31,925 nt of DNA, taken from assembly GCA_002498525.1 (NCBI GenBank), contig DAHR01000014.1:1-31925 (forward strand), written 5' to 3'. The translations under genes were made by a program, and so were the position numbers. Below are positions 15,557-22,341 of the stretch, in pieces (position 1 is the first letter of the stretch; the number at the start of each line of letters is the position of its first letter). The notes beneath the pieces are model-generated. The model was given only the letters and a program-made list of their open reading frames with translations, searched no databases and was not told the DNA's origin. This DNA comes from Euryarchaeota archaeon UBA58 (lineage in GTDB: Archaea; Thermoplasmatota; Poseidoniia; Poseidoniales; Thalassarchaeaceae).

Positions 15557-16192
15557 GTGGCTGAACTCCATCGAGTGCCGTGGTTTCCCGCTTGGGGAAT
15601 CCGCCTCCCCGATCCGATCTCGGATCCCGTAGAGATCATCGCGATATTCAACGAGTGGCGTCCGAGTGAGCGCTGGCTGCTTCTGGCTCATGATGCTGCA
15701 GCCAGTGAAGTCCATCTATGGACCGTATGGCATGCACTACGCCGTCGAGAGTCCGCTGAATCGATGATCGCAAACAGTCCAGATACGGAATTCATCAGGC
15801 TGATCTCAGGCACCCACCAGATTCGCACAGCCTTCGAGAGAGCCGGCCTCAAAGAGGGCGACTCAGAAGCCTGGATCATCAATCTCCCTGATTTCGATGA
15901 CGGCGCCTCACTACGCGAACTGGAGATTCCGAGACAGACGTTCAACGAGGCGACGCTCGACGCCGAGAGACTCAGACTGCATCTGAAATCCGAACTTCTG
16001 ACAAATCGACCGATACCAACCTTGGAGGGTCTGGCAAGGATTGGTGCGAATGACGGAATTGTCGAACGCACGAATGACGACGTGGTGGACGGAGCTGTGA
16101 ACGGATCCGCGACCGGAGGATCCGAGAAATTCCTCGAGAGATTGGAAGATGCCTTCATGCTTCACGCAGCGATGTCGGATCTGAGTGGTTGA
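15557..16192 (+). CDS. Cgi121-like KEOPS complex subunit
   Basis: Cgi121 binds tRNA and the kinase Bud32 within KEOPS, which makes N6-threonylcarbamoyladenosine at A37. Support: the core ASEVHLWTVWHALRRRESAE followed by DTEFIRLISGTHQIRTAFER and AGLKEGDSEAWIINL matches the Cgi121 pattern (HL..A...A......S.......E.L.....RQI..AI...GI..G). 211 residues, longer than the usual 150-ish because of a low-complexity C-terminus (about 150-190) with repeated Asn/Gly/Asp. GTG start, 36 bp after hel308, so almost surely cotranscribed. No Kae1/Bud32 or Pcc1 is in the window. Assignment is from pattern memory, not from a search. Confidence 0.7.
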   Translation: MAELHRVPWFPAWGIRLPDPISDPVEIIAIFNEWRPSERWLLLAHDAAASEVHLWTVWHALRRRESAESMIANSPDTEFIRLISGTHQIRTAFERAGLKEGDSEAWIINLPDFDDGASLRELEIPRQTFNEATLDAERLRLHLKSELLTNRPIPTLEGLARIGANDGIVERTNDDVVDGAVNGSATGGSEKFLERLEDAFMLHAAMSDLSG

Positions 16193-16239
16193 CCCCTTTG
16201 GCAATTGACCACTTTGGATGATTGACCCCTTTGGGGTCA
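16189..16239 (+). repeat. Three tandem TTGACCMCTTTGG repeats, the last within a palindrome
   Basis: TTGACCCCTTTGG at 16189-16201, TTGACCACTTTGG at 16205-16217 and TTGACCCCTTTGG at 16222-16234, with a 16- then 17-bp period. The third copy extends into a perfect palindrome TGACCCC-TTT-GGGGTCA (16223-16239). The first copy overlaps the stop codon of the Cgi121-like gene. The array lies 39 bp before the ATG of the small zinc protein. Iteron-like operator array; function unknown. Confidence 0.7.
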
Positions 16240-16277
16240 TGATGATATGCAGGCAGCGGCAGCAGCGCATCGATATC

Positions 16278-16526
16278 ATGTCGAGATTCCACGGTTACCG
16301 GACTTGCACCACCTGTGAGGAAGCCTGCACTCAGCACAATTTCGTCGACCACGATGGCAAGCGTTTCTGTACCGCTTGCTGGATAGCGAAAGAGAACCCG
16401 AAGCACGATGGAATTGACGAGATCCGTGCTTCGAACAAGGAGAATGCAAACAAGTGGAAGCGACAGAAGCAGTCTCGAACCGATGGACCTCAGCCCGTCG
16501 GACCTCAGCCGGTCCGCAAGAAGTGA
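16278..16526 (+). CDS. Small zinc-ribbon-like protein
   Basis: I do not recognise a named family. An 82-residue protein with two CxxC knuckles: RTCTTCEEAC (C10, C13, plus C17) and RFCTAC (C31, C34), spaced as in a zinc ribbon, followed by a basic, Asn/Lys/Gln-rich tail ending in two PQPV repeats and RKK. It could bind nucleic acid or a protein partner. The frame is open further upstream to ATGs at 16218 and 16239, but these would put the palindrome inside the gene; the ATG at 16278 starts the conserved-looking part. oligoendopeptidase F begins 9 bp after its stop, so it is in the hel308 run. Coding status is supported by frame length, Cys pattern and tight spacing. Confidence 0.7.
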   Translation: MSRFHGYRTCTTCEEACTQHNFVDHDGKRFCTACWIAKENPKHDGIDEIRASNKENANKWKRQKQSRTDGPQPVGPQPVRKK

Positions 16527-16535
16527 GGTGGTTCG

Positions 16536-18218
16536 ATGTCTTTCGTCCCAGATGATCTCGATGGTGCTTCTTGGCAGGCAATCGAACCGCATATGAATGA
16601 CCTGCGAGACAGGGTGCTCAGCTGCTCTGGGTGCCTGACGAAATTCATCGCAGATCGCTCGGCGCTGGCTGAGATCATCTCTGAAGCGCGAGCCCGATTA
16701 TACATCGACATGACCTGCCAAACCGACGACGAAGACGTTCAGAAAGCCTGGATGGACTTCGTCGAGAATGTCGAACCGAAACTCTCCGAATACAGCGACA
16801 TCCTGAATCGGCGCCTCGCTGGCCACGAGGCTGTTGGAGATCTGCCGGATCGTTACGACGTCCTGCTCAAGGGCATGATGACCGACATCGAGATCTTCAG
16901 GGAGGAGAACATCCCTCTCGATACCGCCGTGACCAAGTTGGTCACCGAATACAATGAGATCTGCGGAGCTCAGACCGTTGAATTCGATGGCGAGGAGAAG
17001 ACCTTCGCACAGATGGCCATCTACCTCGAGAACACCGACCGTGCTGTCAGGGAGGCTGCTTGGCGAGCGGTCTCAGAACGTCGATTCGAAGATTCGGAAC
17101 GGGTCTCAGAGATCTATGATGAATTGATTCGAATCCGCCATCAGATCGCCACCAACGCCGGATTCGATGGCTATCAGCATTACATGTTCGCAGCGATGCA
17201 CCGCTTCGATTACAGCATCGAGCACTGCCTCGAATTCCACGATTCTATCGAAGCGGTTTGCCAGCCGTTGCGTCACAAGACCGACGCCGAGCGCAAGCAA
17301 GCACTCGGCGTCGAGAGCCTGCGGCCCTGGGATATGGGGGTCGATGTCAAGGGGCGCCCACCACTCACTCCGTTCACCAATGTCCAGGATATGATCGATG
17401 GCTGTTCGAGGATCTTCCACAGCATGTCCGACGAGCTCGGCAACCTCTTCGATCAACTCGACGCGAACGATTGTCTTGACCTCGAAAGTCGCAAGGGAAA
17501 GGCTCCCGGCGGCTACCAATACTACCTGCAGAAGAGCCGCTTACCATTCATTTTCATGAATGCAGCAGGAACCCAGCGCAACGTCGAGACGATGATCCAC
17601 GAAGCGGGTCACGCCTTCCATTCCTTCTACTCTGGACATCTCGATCTGATTCATGAACGCGATTCTCCAATTGAATTCGCCGAGGTCGCATCGATGTCGA
17701 TGGAGTTGCTCACACATCCGCAATGGACCGAATTCTACTCCGAACAAGACGCTCACAGAGCCAGACGCAACCACCTTGAGGACATCATCGCCCTGATGCC
17801 TTGGATTGCCACGATCGATGCCTTCCAACACTGGATATACGCCAATCCTGAACACACGCGAGAAGAACGGGTCGAGAAATGGCTCGAACTTGGTGAGCGC
17901 TTTGGATCCCATCTTGATTACGAAGGTTTGGATCACATCCACGAACTATCCTGGCAGCGACAAGGGCACCTCTTCGGAGTTCCATTCTACTATGTCGAGT
18001 ACGGTATCGCTCAACTCGGCGCGCTGCAGATGTGGCAGTATCACCGACGTGATTCGAGCAATGCCCTCGCTCGTTACAAGGCTGGACTGGCTTTGGGCTA
18101 CACACGTGGTTTGACCGAGTTGTTCGACGCCAGCGGCCTCGCCCTCTCTTTCAGCGAGGAGCATGTTTCAGGAATCATCGCTGAGATCGAGAGCGCACTC
18201 GATGAGATCCCAGCCTGA
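16536..18218 (+). CDS. pepF: Oligoendopeptidase F (M3 family metallopeptidase)
   Basis: Cytosolic zinc peptidase that cuts short peptides, probably finishing digestion of imported oligopeptides. The 560 residues cover the M3B family. Zinc site: METMIHEAGHAFHSFYSG, HEAGH at about 355-359, and the third ligand Glu about E383 in EFAEVASMSMELL. C-terminal DHIHELSWQRQGHLFGVPFYYVEYGIAQLGALQ is the typical substrate-binding part (HLFxxPFYxxxYxIG). ATG start with GAGGTGG six nt upstream. The MFS transporter starts 9 bp downstream and may export or import a related compound. Together with the S8 protease it fits a protein-degrading lifestyle. Confidence 0.95.
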   Translation: MSFVPDDLDGASWQAIEPHMNDLRDRVLSCSGCLTKFIADRSALAEIISEARARLYIDMTCQTDDEDVQKAWMDFVENVEPKLSEYSDILNRRLAGHEAVGDLPDRYDVLLKGMMTDIEIFREENIPLDTAVTKLVTEYNEICGAQTVEFDGEEKTFAQMAIYLENTDRAVREAAWRAVSERRFEDSERVSEIYDELIRIRHQIATNAGFDGYQHYMFAAMHRFDYSIEHCLEFHDSIEAVCQPLRHKTDAERKQALGVESLRPWDMGVDVKGRPPLTPFTNVQDMIDGCSRIFHSMSDELGNLFDQLDANDCLDLESRKGKAPGGYQYYLQKSRLPFIFMNAAGTQRNVETMIHEAGHAFHSFYSGHLDLIHERDSPIEFAEVASMSMELLTHPQWTEFYSEQDAHRARRNHLEDIIALMPWIATIDAFQHWIYANPEHTREERVEKWLELGERFGSHLDYEGLDHIHELSWQRQGHLFGVPFYYVEYGIAQLGALQMWQYHRRDSSNALARYKAGLALGYTRGLTELFDASGLALSFSEEHVSGIIAEIESALDEIPA

Positions 18219-18227
18219 GGTGTTCTG

Positions 18228-19508
18228 GTGGAGGAAGACATCAGTTACATCGGGCGAATCCGGCAATTCGGCTGGAACGCCCGAATGTATCTGCTCCATA
18301 TCTTCGGAATGGATGTCATCCATGGAGCTTGGGAGGTTCTGTTCAATCTCTACCTGCTGCTGATTTTCCCTGAACTCGGAATCGCTTTCGTCGGGCTGCG
18401 CATAGCCGTCATGGGCATCGCCGGTGCACTCTCTTCGATTCCAATGGGAAAATTCGCCGACCGCATCGATCGAAAATGGGGTTTCATCATCGGTGATGGC
18501 GGTGGAGCAGCCTGCTCTTTGATTCTCATCATGAGCGTAGATCCGACCACGATTCTCGCCTTCTCGGCAATCGCCGCCTGCTTCGGCTCCCTCCACCATG
18601 TGACCGAGGTGCCATTCATGGCGGAAAACTCGAGTCCAGGCGAGCGCATCCACCTCTTCGCCGTCGGCTCAGGCTTCCGCACTCTGGCGGCGATGCTCGG
18701 AGCAATTGTAGCTGGTATTCTTCCAGCGTATCTGGGCGATATCTATGATATCGAGATCATCGAAGCCTACCGCCTTGCGGTTCAATTCGCAATCGCTTGG
18801 TGGTTCCTCTCCCTGATTCCAGCTTTCCTTCTGCGCCGTCTCGATGTCGAGTTCGAAGAACATCCGGAAGGCAAGACCGGACTCTTCAGCGGAATCCGGA
18901 ATCCGCTGCCTATTCGCAGATTCATCATCGTCTCAGCCATGCTCGCATTCGGCGCTGGCTTCGTCATCCCATTGGCGAACGTCTTCTTCCACGAGCATTC
19001 AGACATTCTCGCCGGCGAAAAACAGATCGGGATGATCTTCGCCGCAGGATCGCTAGCATTGTCTATCGGCGCTTTCATGGTTCCATTGGTCGTCGATCGG
19101 TTGGGTGAAATCTCGACAATCATCTGGACACGCTTCGCAGCGATTCCATTCATCCTCATGATTGGCTTCGCGCCGGAACTAGCGAGTCCTGAGACCGTCG
19201 TCTCGATCGCGGGACTCGCCTGGGTCTTGCGAACGACTCTGTTCAACATGTCAAGTCCGGTGATGGAGGCTTTCACGATGAGTAAACTTGAACCGAGCGA
19301 GAGGGCTACTTTTGTCGGCATCTCGCGTTTCTTCGGTGCGGGTTTGATTGCAACTGGTGGATTTCTCGGTGCGAGAATGATGGCTGATGGAAATTATAGC
19401 ACTCCATTCATCATCATGGCAGTTGCTTATGCAATCTCTACCATGCTCTTCATGCAATGGTTCGGGGCACACTCGGACCCCGAGGATCTCGCAGAAATCA
19501 ATCGCTGA
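18228..19508 (+). CDS. Major facilitator superfamily transporter
   Basis: Multi-pass inner-membrane transporter; substrate unknown. 426 residues with about 12 hydrophobic segments. The loop between helices 2 and 3 has the MFS motif A-like MGKFADRIDRKWGFIIGDGG (about 75-95); the repeat equivalent in the second half is VVDRLGEISTIIW. GTG start, with GAGGTG in the upstream 12 nt overlapping the pepF stop region. No drug or sugar subfamily signature that I can name. Last gene of the hel308 run. Its 3' end overlaps that of radA by 11 bp, so the two convergent transcripts must overlap. Confidence 0.88.
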   Translation: MEEDISYIGRIRQFGWNARMYLLHIFGMDVIHGAWEVLFNLYLLLIFPELGIAFVGLRIAVMGIAGALSSIPMGKFADRIDRKWGFIIGDGGGAACSLILIMSVDPTTILAFSAIAACFGSLHHVTEVPFMAENSSPGERIHLFAVGSGFRTLAAMLGAIVAGILPAYLGDIYDIEIIEAYRLAVQFAIAWWFLSLIPAFLLRRLDVEFEEHPEGKTGLFSGIRNPLPIRRFIIVSAMLAFGAGFVIPLANVFFHEHSDILAGEKQIGMIFAAGSLALSIGAFMVPLVVDRLGEISTIIWTRFAAIPFILMIGFAPELASPETVVSIAGLAWVLRTTLFNMSSPVMEAFTMSKLEPSERATFVGISRFFGAGLIATGGFLGARMMADGNYSTPFIIMAVAYAISTMLFMQWFGAHSDPEDLAEINR

Positions 19509-20505
19509 GACCCTCGGCAGTCACGGTAAACACGGCCTCTCCTTCCGGAAGGTTCGGGCTATCGACGAGGCGGGCGATCCTACGTCCTCCCTTCGACTTC
19601 CTCAGGTAAAGGCGGAATGTGCTTGCGTGACCGACGATGTGGCCCCCGATGGCTCGGGTGGGGTCTCCCCACATTGAATCGGGTTTCGACATGACTTGAT
19701 TGGTCACCAGAATGAGTGCATTGTGGACGTCTGAGAGTTGTTTGAGTTCCTTCATGTGTCGATTCAACAACTGCTGACGACGTGCCAGCATGCCGCGTCC
19801 GATATATTCTGAACGGAAGTGGCTGGTCAGTGAATCGACGATGATCAATTTGACATCGATGTTCTTCGACAGTTTCTTGATTTCATCGACTAGCAGCATT
19901 TGATGCGCTGAATTGTAGGCTCGCGCGACATGGATTCTGTCGAGTACCATCATTGGGTCGAGCCCGACTCCTTCGCACATCTGAGCGATTCGCTCGGGAC
20001 GGAATGTGTCTTCGGTGTCGATGTAGAAAACCTCTCCATCGAATCCACCCTTCTCCAACGGAAGCATGGTGTTGACGCACAGTTGATGGCCGATCTGGGT
20101 TTTTCCACTGCCGAACTCGCCGTAGACCTCGACGATCGCTTGAGTCTCGAATCCTCCGCCGAGCAATTCGTCGAGAGCAGCTGTTCCCGAGGTCAGTTTC
20201 TGCACCTCTCGGCGACGTTCAAGAAGTGCGTTTCCAGAGATGAAGCCGCCGATGTTAGCCAACTTCTTCGCGCCCTGGATGATCTTCGCCGATACGGCCT
20301 CGCCCAACTCAGCCTGTGCAGCGAGTTCGTTAGGACTCATCACAGCAATCGCAAGCAAATCGTCGAAACCGGCTTCGCGCAATTTCTCCGCCGTCGCCGG
20401 CCCCACACCAGGCAGATCATCGATCGTCGCCTGCTCCTCGTCCACGTCGATCATTATCGACTCGTCATCATCATCTAACTTCTCACTTGCTGTCTTCTCG
20501 GTCAT
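19498..20505 (-). CDS. radA: DNA repair and recombination protein RadA
   Basis: Archaeal RecA/Rad51 recombinase; forms filaments on single-stranded DNA and drives strand exchange. 335 residues: an acidic start (1-28), an N-terminal HhH domain IDDLPGVGPATAEKLREAGF (about 28-47), the linker and polymerisation segment (GGFISGNALLERRR), then the ATPase core with Walker A GEFGSGKTQ (129-137), Walker B LIIVDSLT (about 220-227), FRSEYIGRGMLARRQQLLNR, and ALILVTNQV plus GGHIVGHASTFRLYLRK at the end. All family motifs are intact and there is no intein. ATG start. Upstream lie a TATA-like CATATACC (about 20544-20553, minus strand) and the element shared with hel308. Confidence 0.97.
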   Translation of the reverse strand: MTEKTASEKLDDDDESIMIDVDEEQATIDDLPGVGPATAEKLREAGFDDLLAIAVMSPNELAAQAELGEAVSAKIIQGAKKLANIGGFISGNALLERRREVQKLTSGTAALDELLGGGFETQAIVEVYGEFGSGKTQIGHQLCVNTMLPLEKGGFDGEVFYIDTEDTFRPERIAQMCEGVGLDPMMVLDRIHVARAYNSAHQMLLVDEIKKLSKNIDVKLIIVDSLTSHFRSEYIGRGMLARRQQLLNRHMKELKQLSDVHNALILVTNQVMSKPDSMWGDPTRAIGGHIVGHASTFRLYLRKSKGGRRIARLVDSPNLPEGEAVFTVTAEGLSD

Positions 20506-20578
20506 CTACTTCACCTGTTCCTCACCCAATCTGGACCCTTCGAGGTATATGAATGACCGAATGACCCCTCATTTGAGT

Positions 20579-20632
20579 TTGAAAGTGAAGACTCCGGCTA
20601 CAAGTCCACAGTGCATCGAATGTTCACTTTCA
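20579..20632 (-). promoter_or_regulatory. radA upstream region: hel308-like element and 10-bp inverted repeat
   Basis: On the radA coding strand GAGTCTTCACTTTCAA occupies 20594-20579, 73 bp before the ATG. The core is repeated in inverted orientation: TGAAAGTGAA at 20580-20589 and TTCACTTTCA at 20623-20632 on the plus strand, a perfect 10-bp inverted repeat with a 33-bp spacer. Two half-sites in this arrangement suit a dimeric regulator or DNA looping. Confidence 0.5.
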
Positions 20633-20769
20633 CTTTTCATTCACTATTTTTAATGGATCTCAAATTATATCCCTCCGCCCACCAAAACGCTCTGTGCAAA
20701 ACATTGTGTGTTGCTGTGGGAATCAGAGGTGCTTGTGTTTCGAAACCGGACGAGTTAGTCGGTGTTTTG
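20633..20769. other. Gene-free spacer between the radA control region and the tRNA
   Basis: No credible ORF. It holds an AT-rich stretch (about 20642-20670, with ATTTTTAATGG and AAATTATATCC) that stands out against the GC-rich surroundings and could be a promoter element. Reading the minus strand past the tRNA there are two GTTTTG-type T-runs that may end the tRNA transcript. Confidence 0.4.
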
Positions 20770-20847
20770 TGGTAGCGAGTGGTGGATTTGAACCACCGGT
20801 CTCCGGGTTATGAGCCCGACGAGATAACCTGGCTACTCAAACTCGCT
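20770..20847 (-). tRNA. tRNA-Met (CAU), probably the initiator, CCA encoded
   Basis: Folds as a full cloverleaf on the minus strand: acceptor AGCGAGT/ACTCGCT, D arm with GAG/CTC stem, anticodon arm TCGGG-CTCATAA-CCCGG with anticodon CAT, variable AGACC, T arm GGTGG-TTCAAAT-CCACC. Base 73 is A and the 3' CCA is encoded (20772-20770). The A1:U72 pair and the three GC pairs next to the anticodon loop (GGG/CCC) are the archaeal initiator features, which argue against elongator tRNA-Met or the lysidine/agmatidine-type tRNA-Ile. No intron. Confidence 0.93.
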
Positions 20848-20869
20848 ATGGCCCTCGCTACTACATCGG

Positions 20870-20877
20870 TTATTTGA
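20870..20877 (-). promoter_or_regulatory. Candidate TATA box of tRNA-Met
   Basis: On the minus strand TTCAAATAACC spans about 20878-20868, centred about 26 bp upstream of the tRNA 5' end, the expected archaeal TATA distance. Confidence 0.45.
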
Positions 20878-20959
20878 ACGACGCGGGAGACCTACTGAGG
20901 ACCATCACTGATGCGAACAGTCTTGAGATGAAGGCCTCCCGAGATGGAAGGGAAGCGAC

Positions 20960-22333
20960 ATGGGTCATCGATTGTTGATTCAGAATGCATCGATGGTGGT
21001 CGACGGACGCGTCGTCCTCGGCGACTTGTCCGTTGAGAATGGAAAAATCGCAACGGTTGCGAAAGGTGGCGGCCTCATCGCTGAGGACGGAGTGCCTGTT
21101 ATCGATGCTGAGGGGCTGCACCTGCTGCCTGGTGCGATCGATCCGCAAGTGCACTTCCGCGAACCGGGACAGCCCGAGAGGGAGGACATCGGCAGCGGCA
21201 GCCGCGCTGCAGCTGCCGGCGGCGTCACAGCATTTCTCGATATGCCCAACAATCTCCCAGCCGCAACGACGGTCGCCGCGATTCAGGAGAAGATCACTTC
21301 AGCTGGCCGCAGCGGCGTGACGCATCACGGCTTCTTCATCGGCGCCACGCCGAAGAATGTCGTCAAACTGCAAGAGGCGGTCGGCACTCCAGAAACTCCC
21401 TCACCGACGATAGGAATCTGTGGCATCAAGATCTTCATGGGCAGCAGCACGGGCGACCTTCTCGTTCACCAACAGAAACATCTGGAGAACATCTTCGCGA
21501 ACACTGCTGGAATCATCGCCACACACGCGGAAGACGAAGATCGACTAAACGCGCGCTGGCCCGAATTCGAACATCGAAGCGACATCGCAGCCCACGCCGA
21601 ATGGCGTGATGACGCGACAGCGTTGATCGCCACAAAACGAGCCTCTGCGCTCGCCAAAGACCACGACCACCGACTGCACGTTCTGCACCTCACCAGTGCG
21701 GTCGAAGCAGATTGGTTAGCAGCGAACAAAGGTGATCTGATTACCACCGAAGTATGTCCGCAGCACCTCACTTTCGATCAAACTGACGTCGAAGGAATCG
21801 GCACGCGCTTGCAGATGAATCCTCCGATTCGCTACGCGCACGACCGCGACACGTTGTGGAATCGGTTGAAGGATGGCACAATCGATTGCATCGCCACCGA
21901 TCATGCCCCGCACACGCTTGCGAACAAGGCTCTGGGCTTCCCCACCGCACACTCGGGAATGCCAGGGGTTGAGACCTCGTTGCCGTGCATGCTGACCCAT
22001 GCAGCGAATGGGATGTGTTCGATTGCTGATGTCGCGCGCTGGATGTGTGAAGGTCCTGCGCGCGTCTACGGGATGGTTGGCAAAGGCCGGCTGGCCGCTG
22101 GTTACGACGCGGACCTCGTCCTTGTCGATATGGAGAATCGCAGAACGATTCAGGATTCAGACACTTGGACTCGCGTCGGCTGGACGCCTTATGCTGGGCG
22201 CGAGATGACCGGCTGGCCGATTCACACCATCGTCGACGGTCGAGTTGTCCACTCGCGCGAACGTGGTGGTTCTCTGCGCGGTACCGCTGTCGCCACGCCC
22301 GGAAGCGCCGGACGCGCCCTCAAGTTCAGCTGA
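20960..22333 (+). CDS. pyrC: Dihydroorotase
   Basis: Zinc amidohydrolase that closes N-carbamoyl-aspartate to dihydroorotate in pyrimidine synthesis. 457 residues: a small beta domain flanking a TIM barrel. Metal and substrate residues: PGAIDPQVHFREPG (H65, Arg), IKIFMGSSTG with the lysine expected to be carbamylated (K157), ATHAEDEDR (about H189), LHVLHLTSA (about H240/H243), ATDHAPH (catalytic D314). The first His of the usual HxH is Gln63, as in a bacterial subgroup with D(D/P)QVHFREPG, and IKIFMGSSTG also fits that subgroup. Alternative is another cyclic amidohydrolase such as allantoinase, which is less likely given FMGSSTG. ATG start. Convergent with the beta-propeller gene, 8 bp between stops. 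Confidence 0.9.
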   Translation: MGHRLLIQNASMVVDGRVVLGDLSVENGKIATVAKGGGLIAEDGVPVIDAEGLHLLPGAIDPQVHFREPGQPEREDIGSGSRAAAAGGVTAFLDMPNNLPAATTVAAIQEKITSAGRSGVTHHGFFIGATPKNVVKLQEAVGTPETPSPTIGICGIKIFMGSSTGDLLVHQQKHLENIFANTAGIIATHAEDEDRLNARWPEFEHRSDIAAHAEWRDDATALIATKRASALAKDHDHRLHVLHLTSAVEADWLAANKGDLITTEVCPQHLTFDQTDVEGIGTRLQMNPPIRYAHDRDTLWNRLKDGTIDCIATDHAPHTLANKALGFPTAHSGMPGVETSLPCMLTHAANGMCSIADVARWMCEGPARVYGMVGKGRLAAGYDADLVLVDMENRRTIQDSDTWTRVGWTPYAGREMTGWPIHTIVDGRVVHSRERGGSLRGTAVATPGSAGRALKFS

Positions 22334-22341
22334 TTGAGGAA

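Noticed and set aside
18168..18653. 161-codon minus-strand frame
   Set aside because: Antisense to the start of the MFS gene; polar, low-complexity translation.
20770..20847. tRNA-Met as an integration (att) site
   Set aside because: No integrase gene and no repeated tRNA 3' end is visible within the window.
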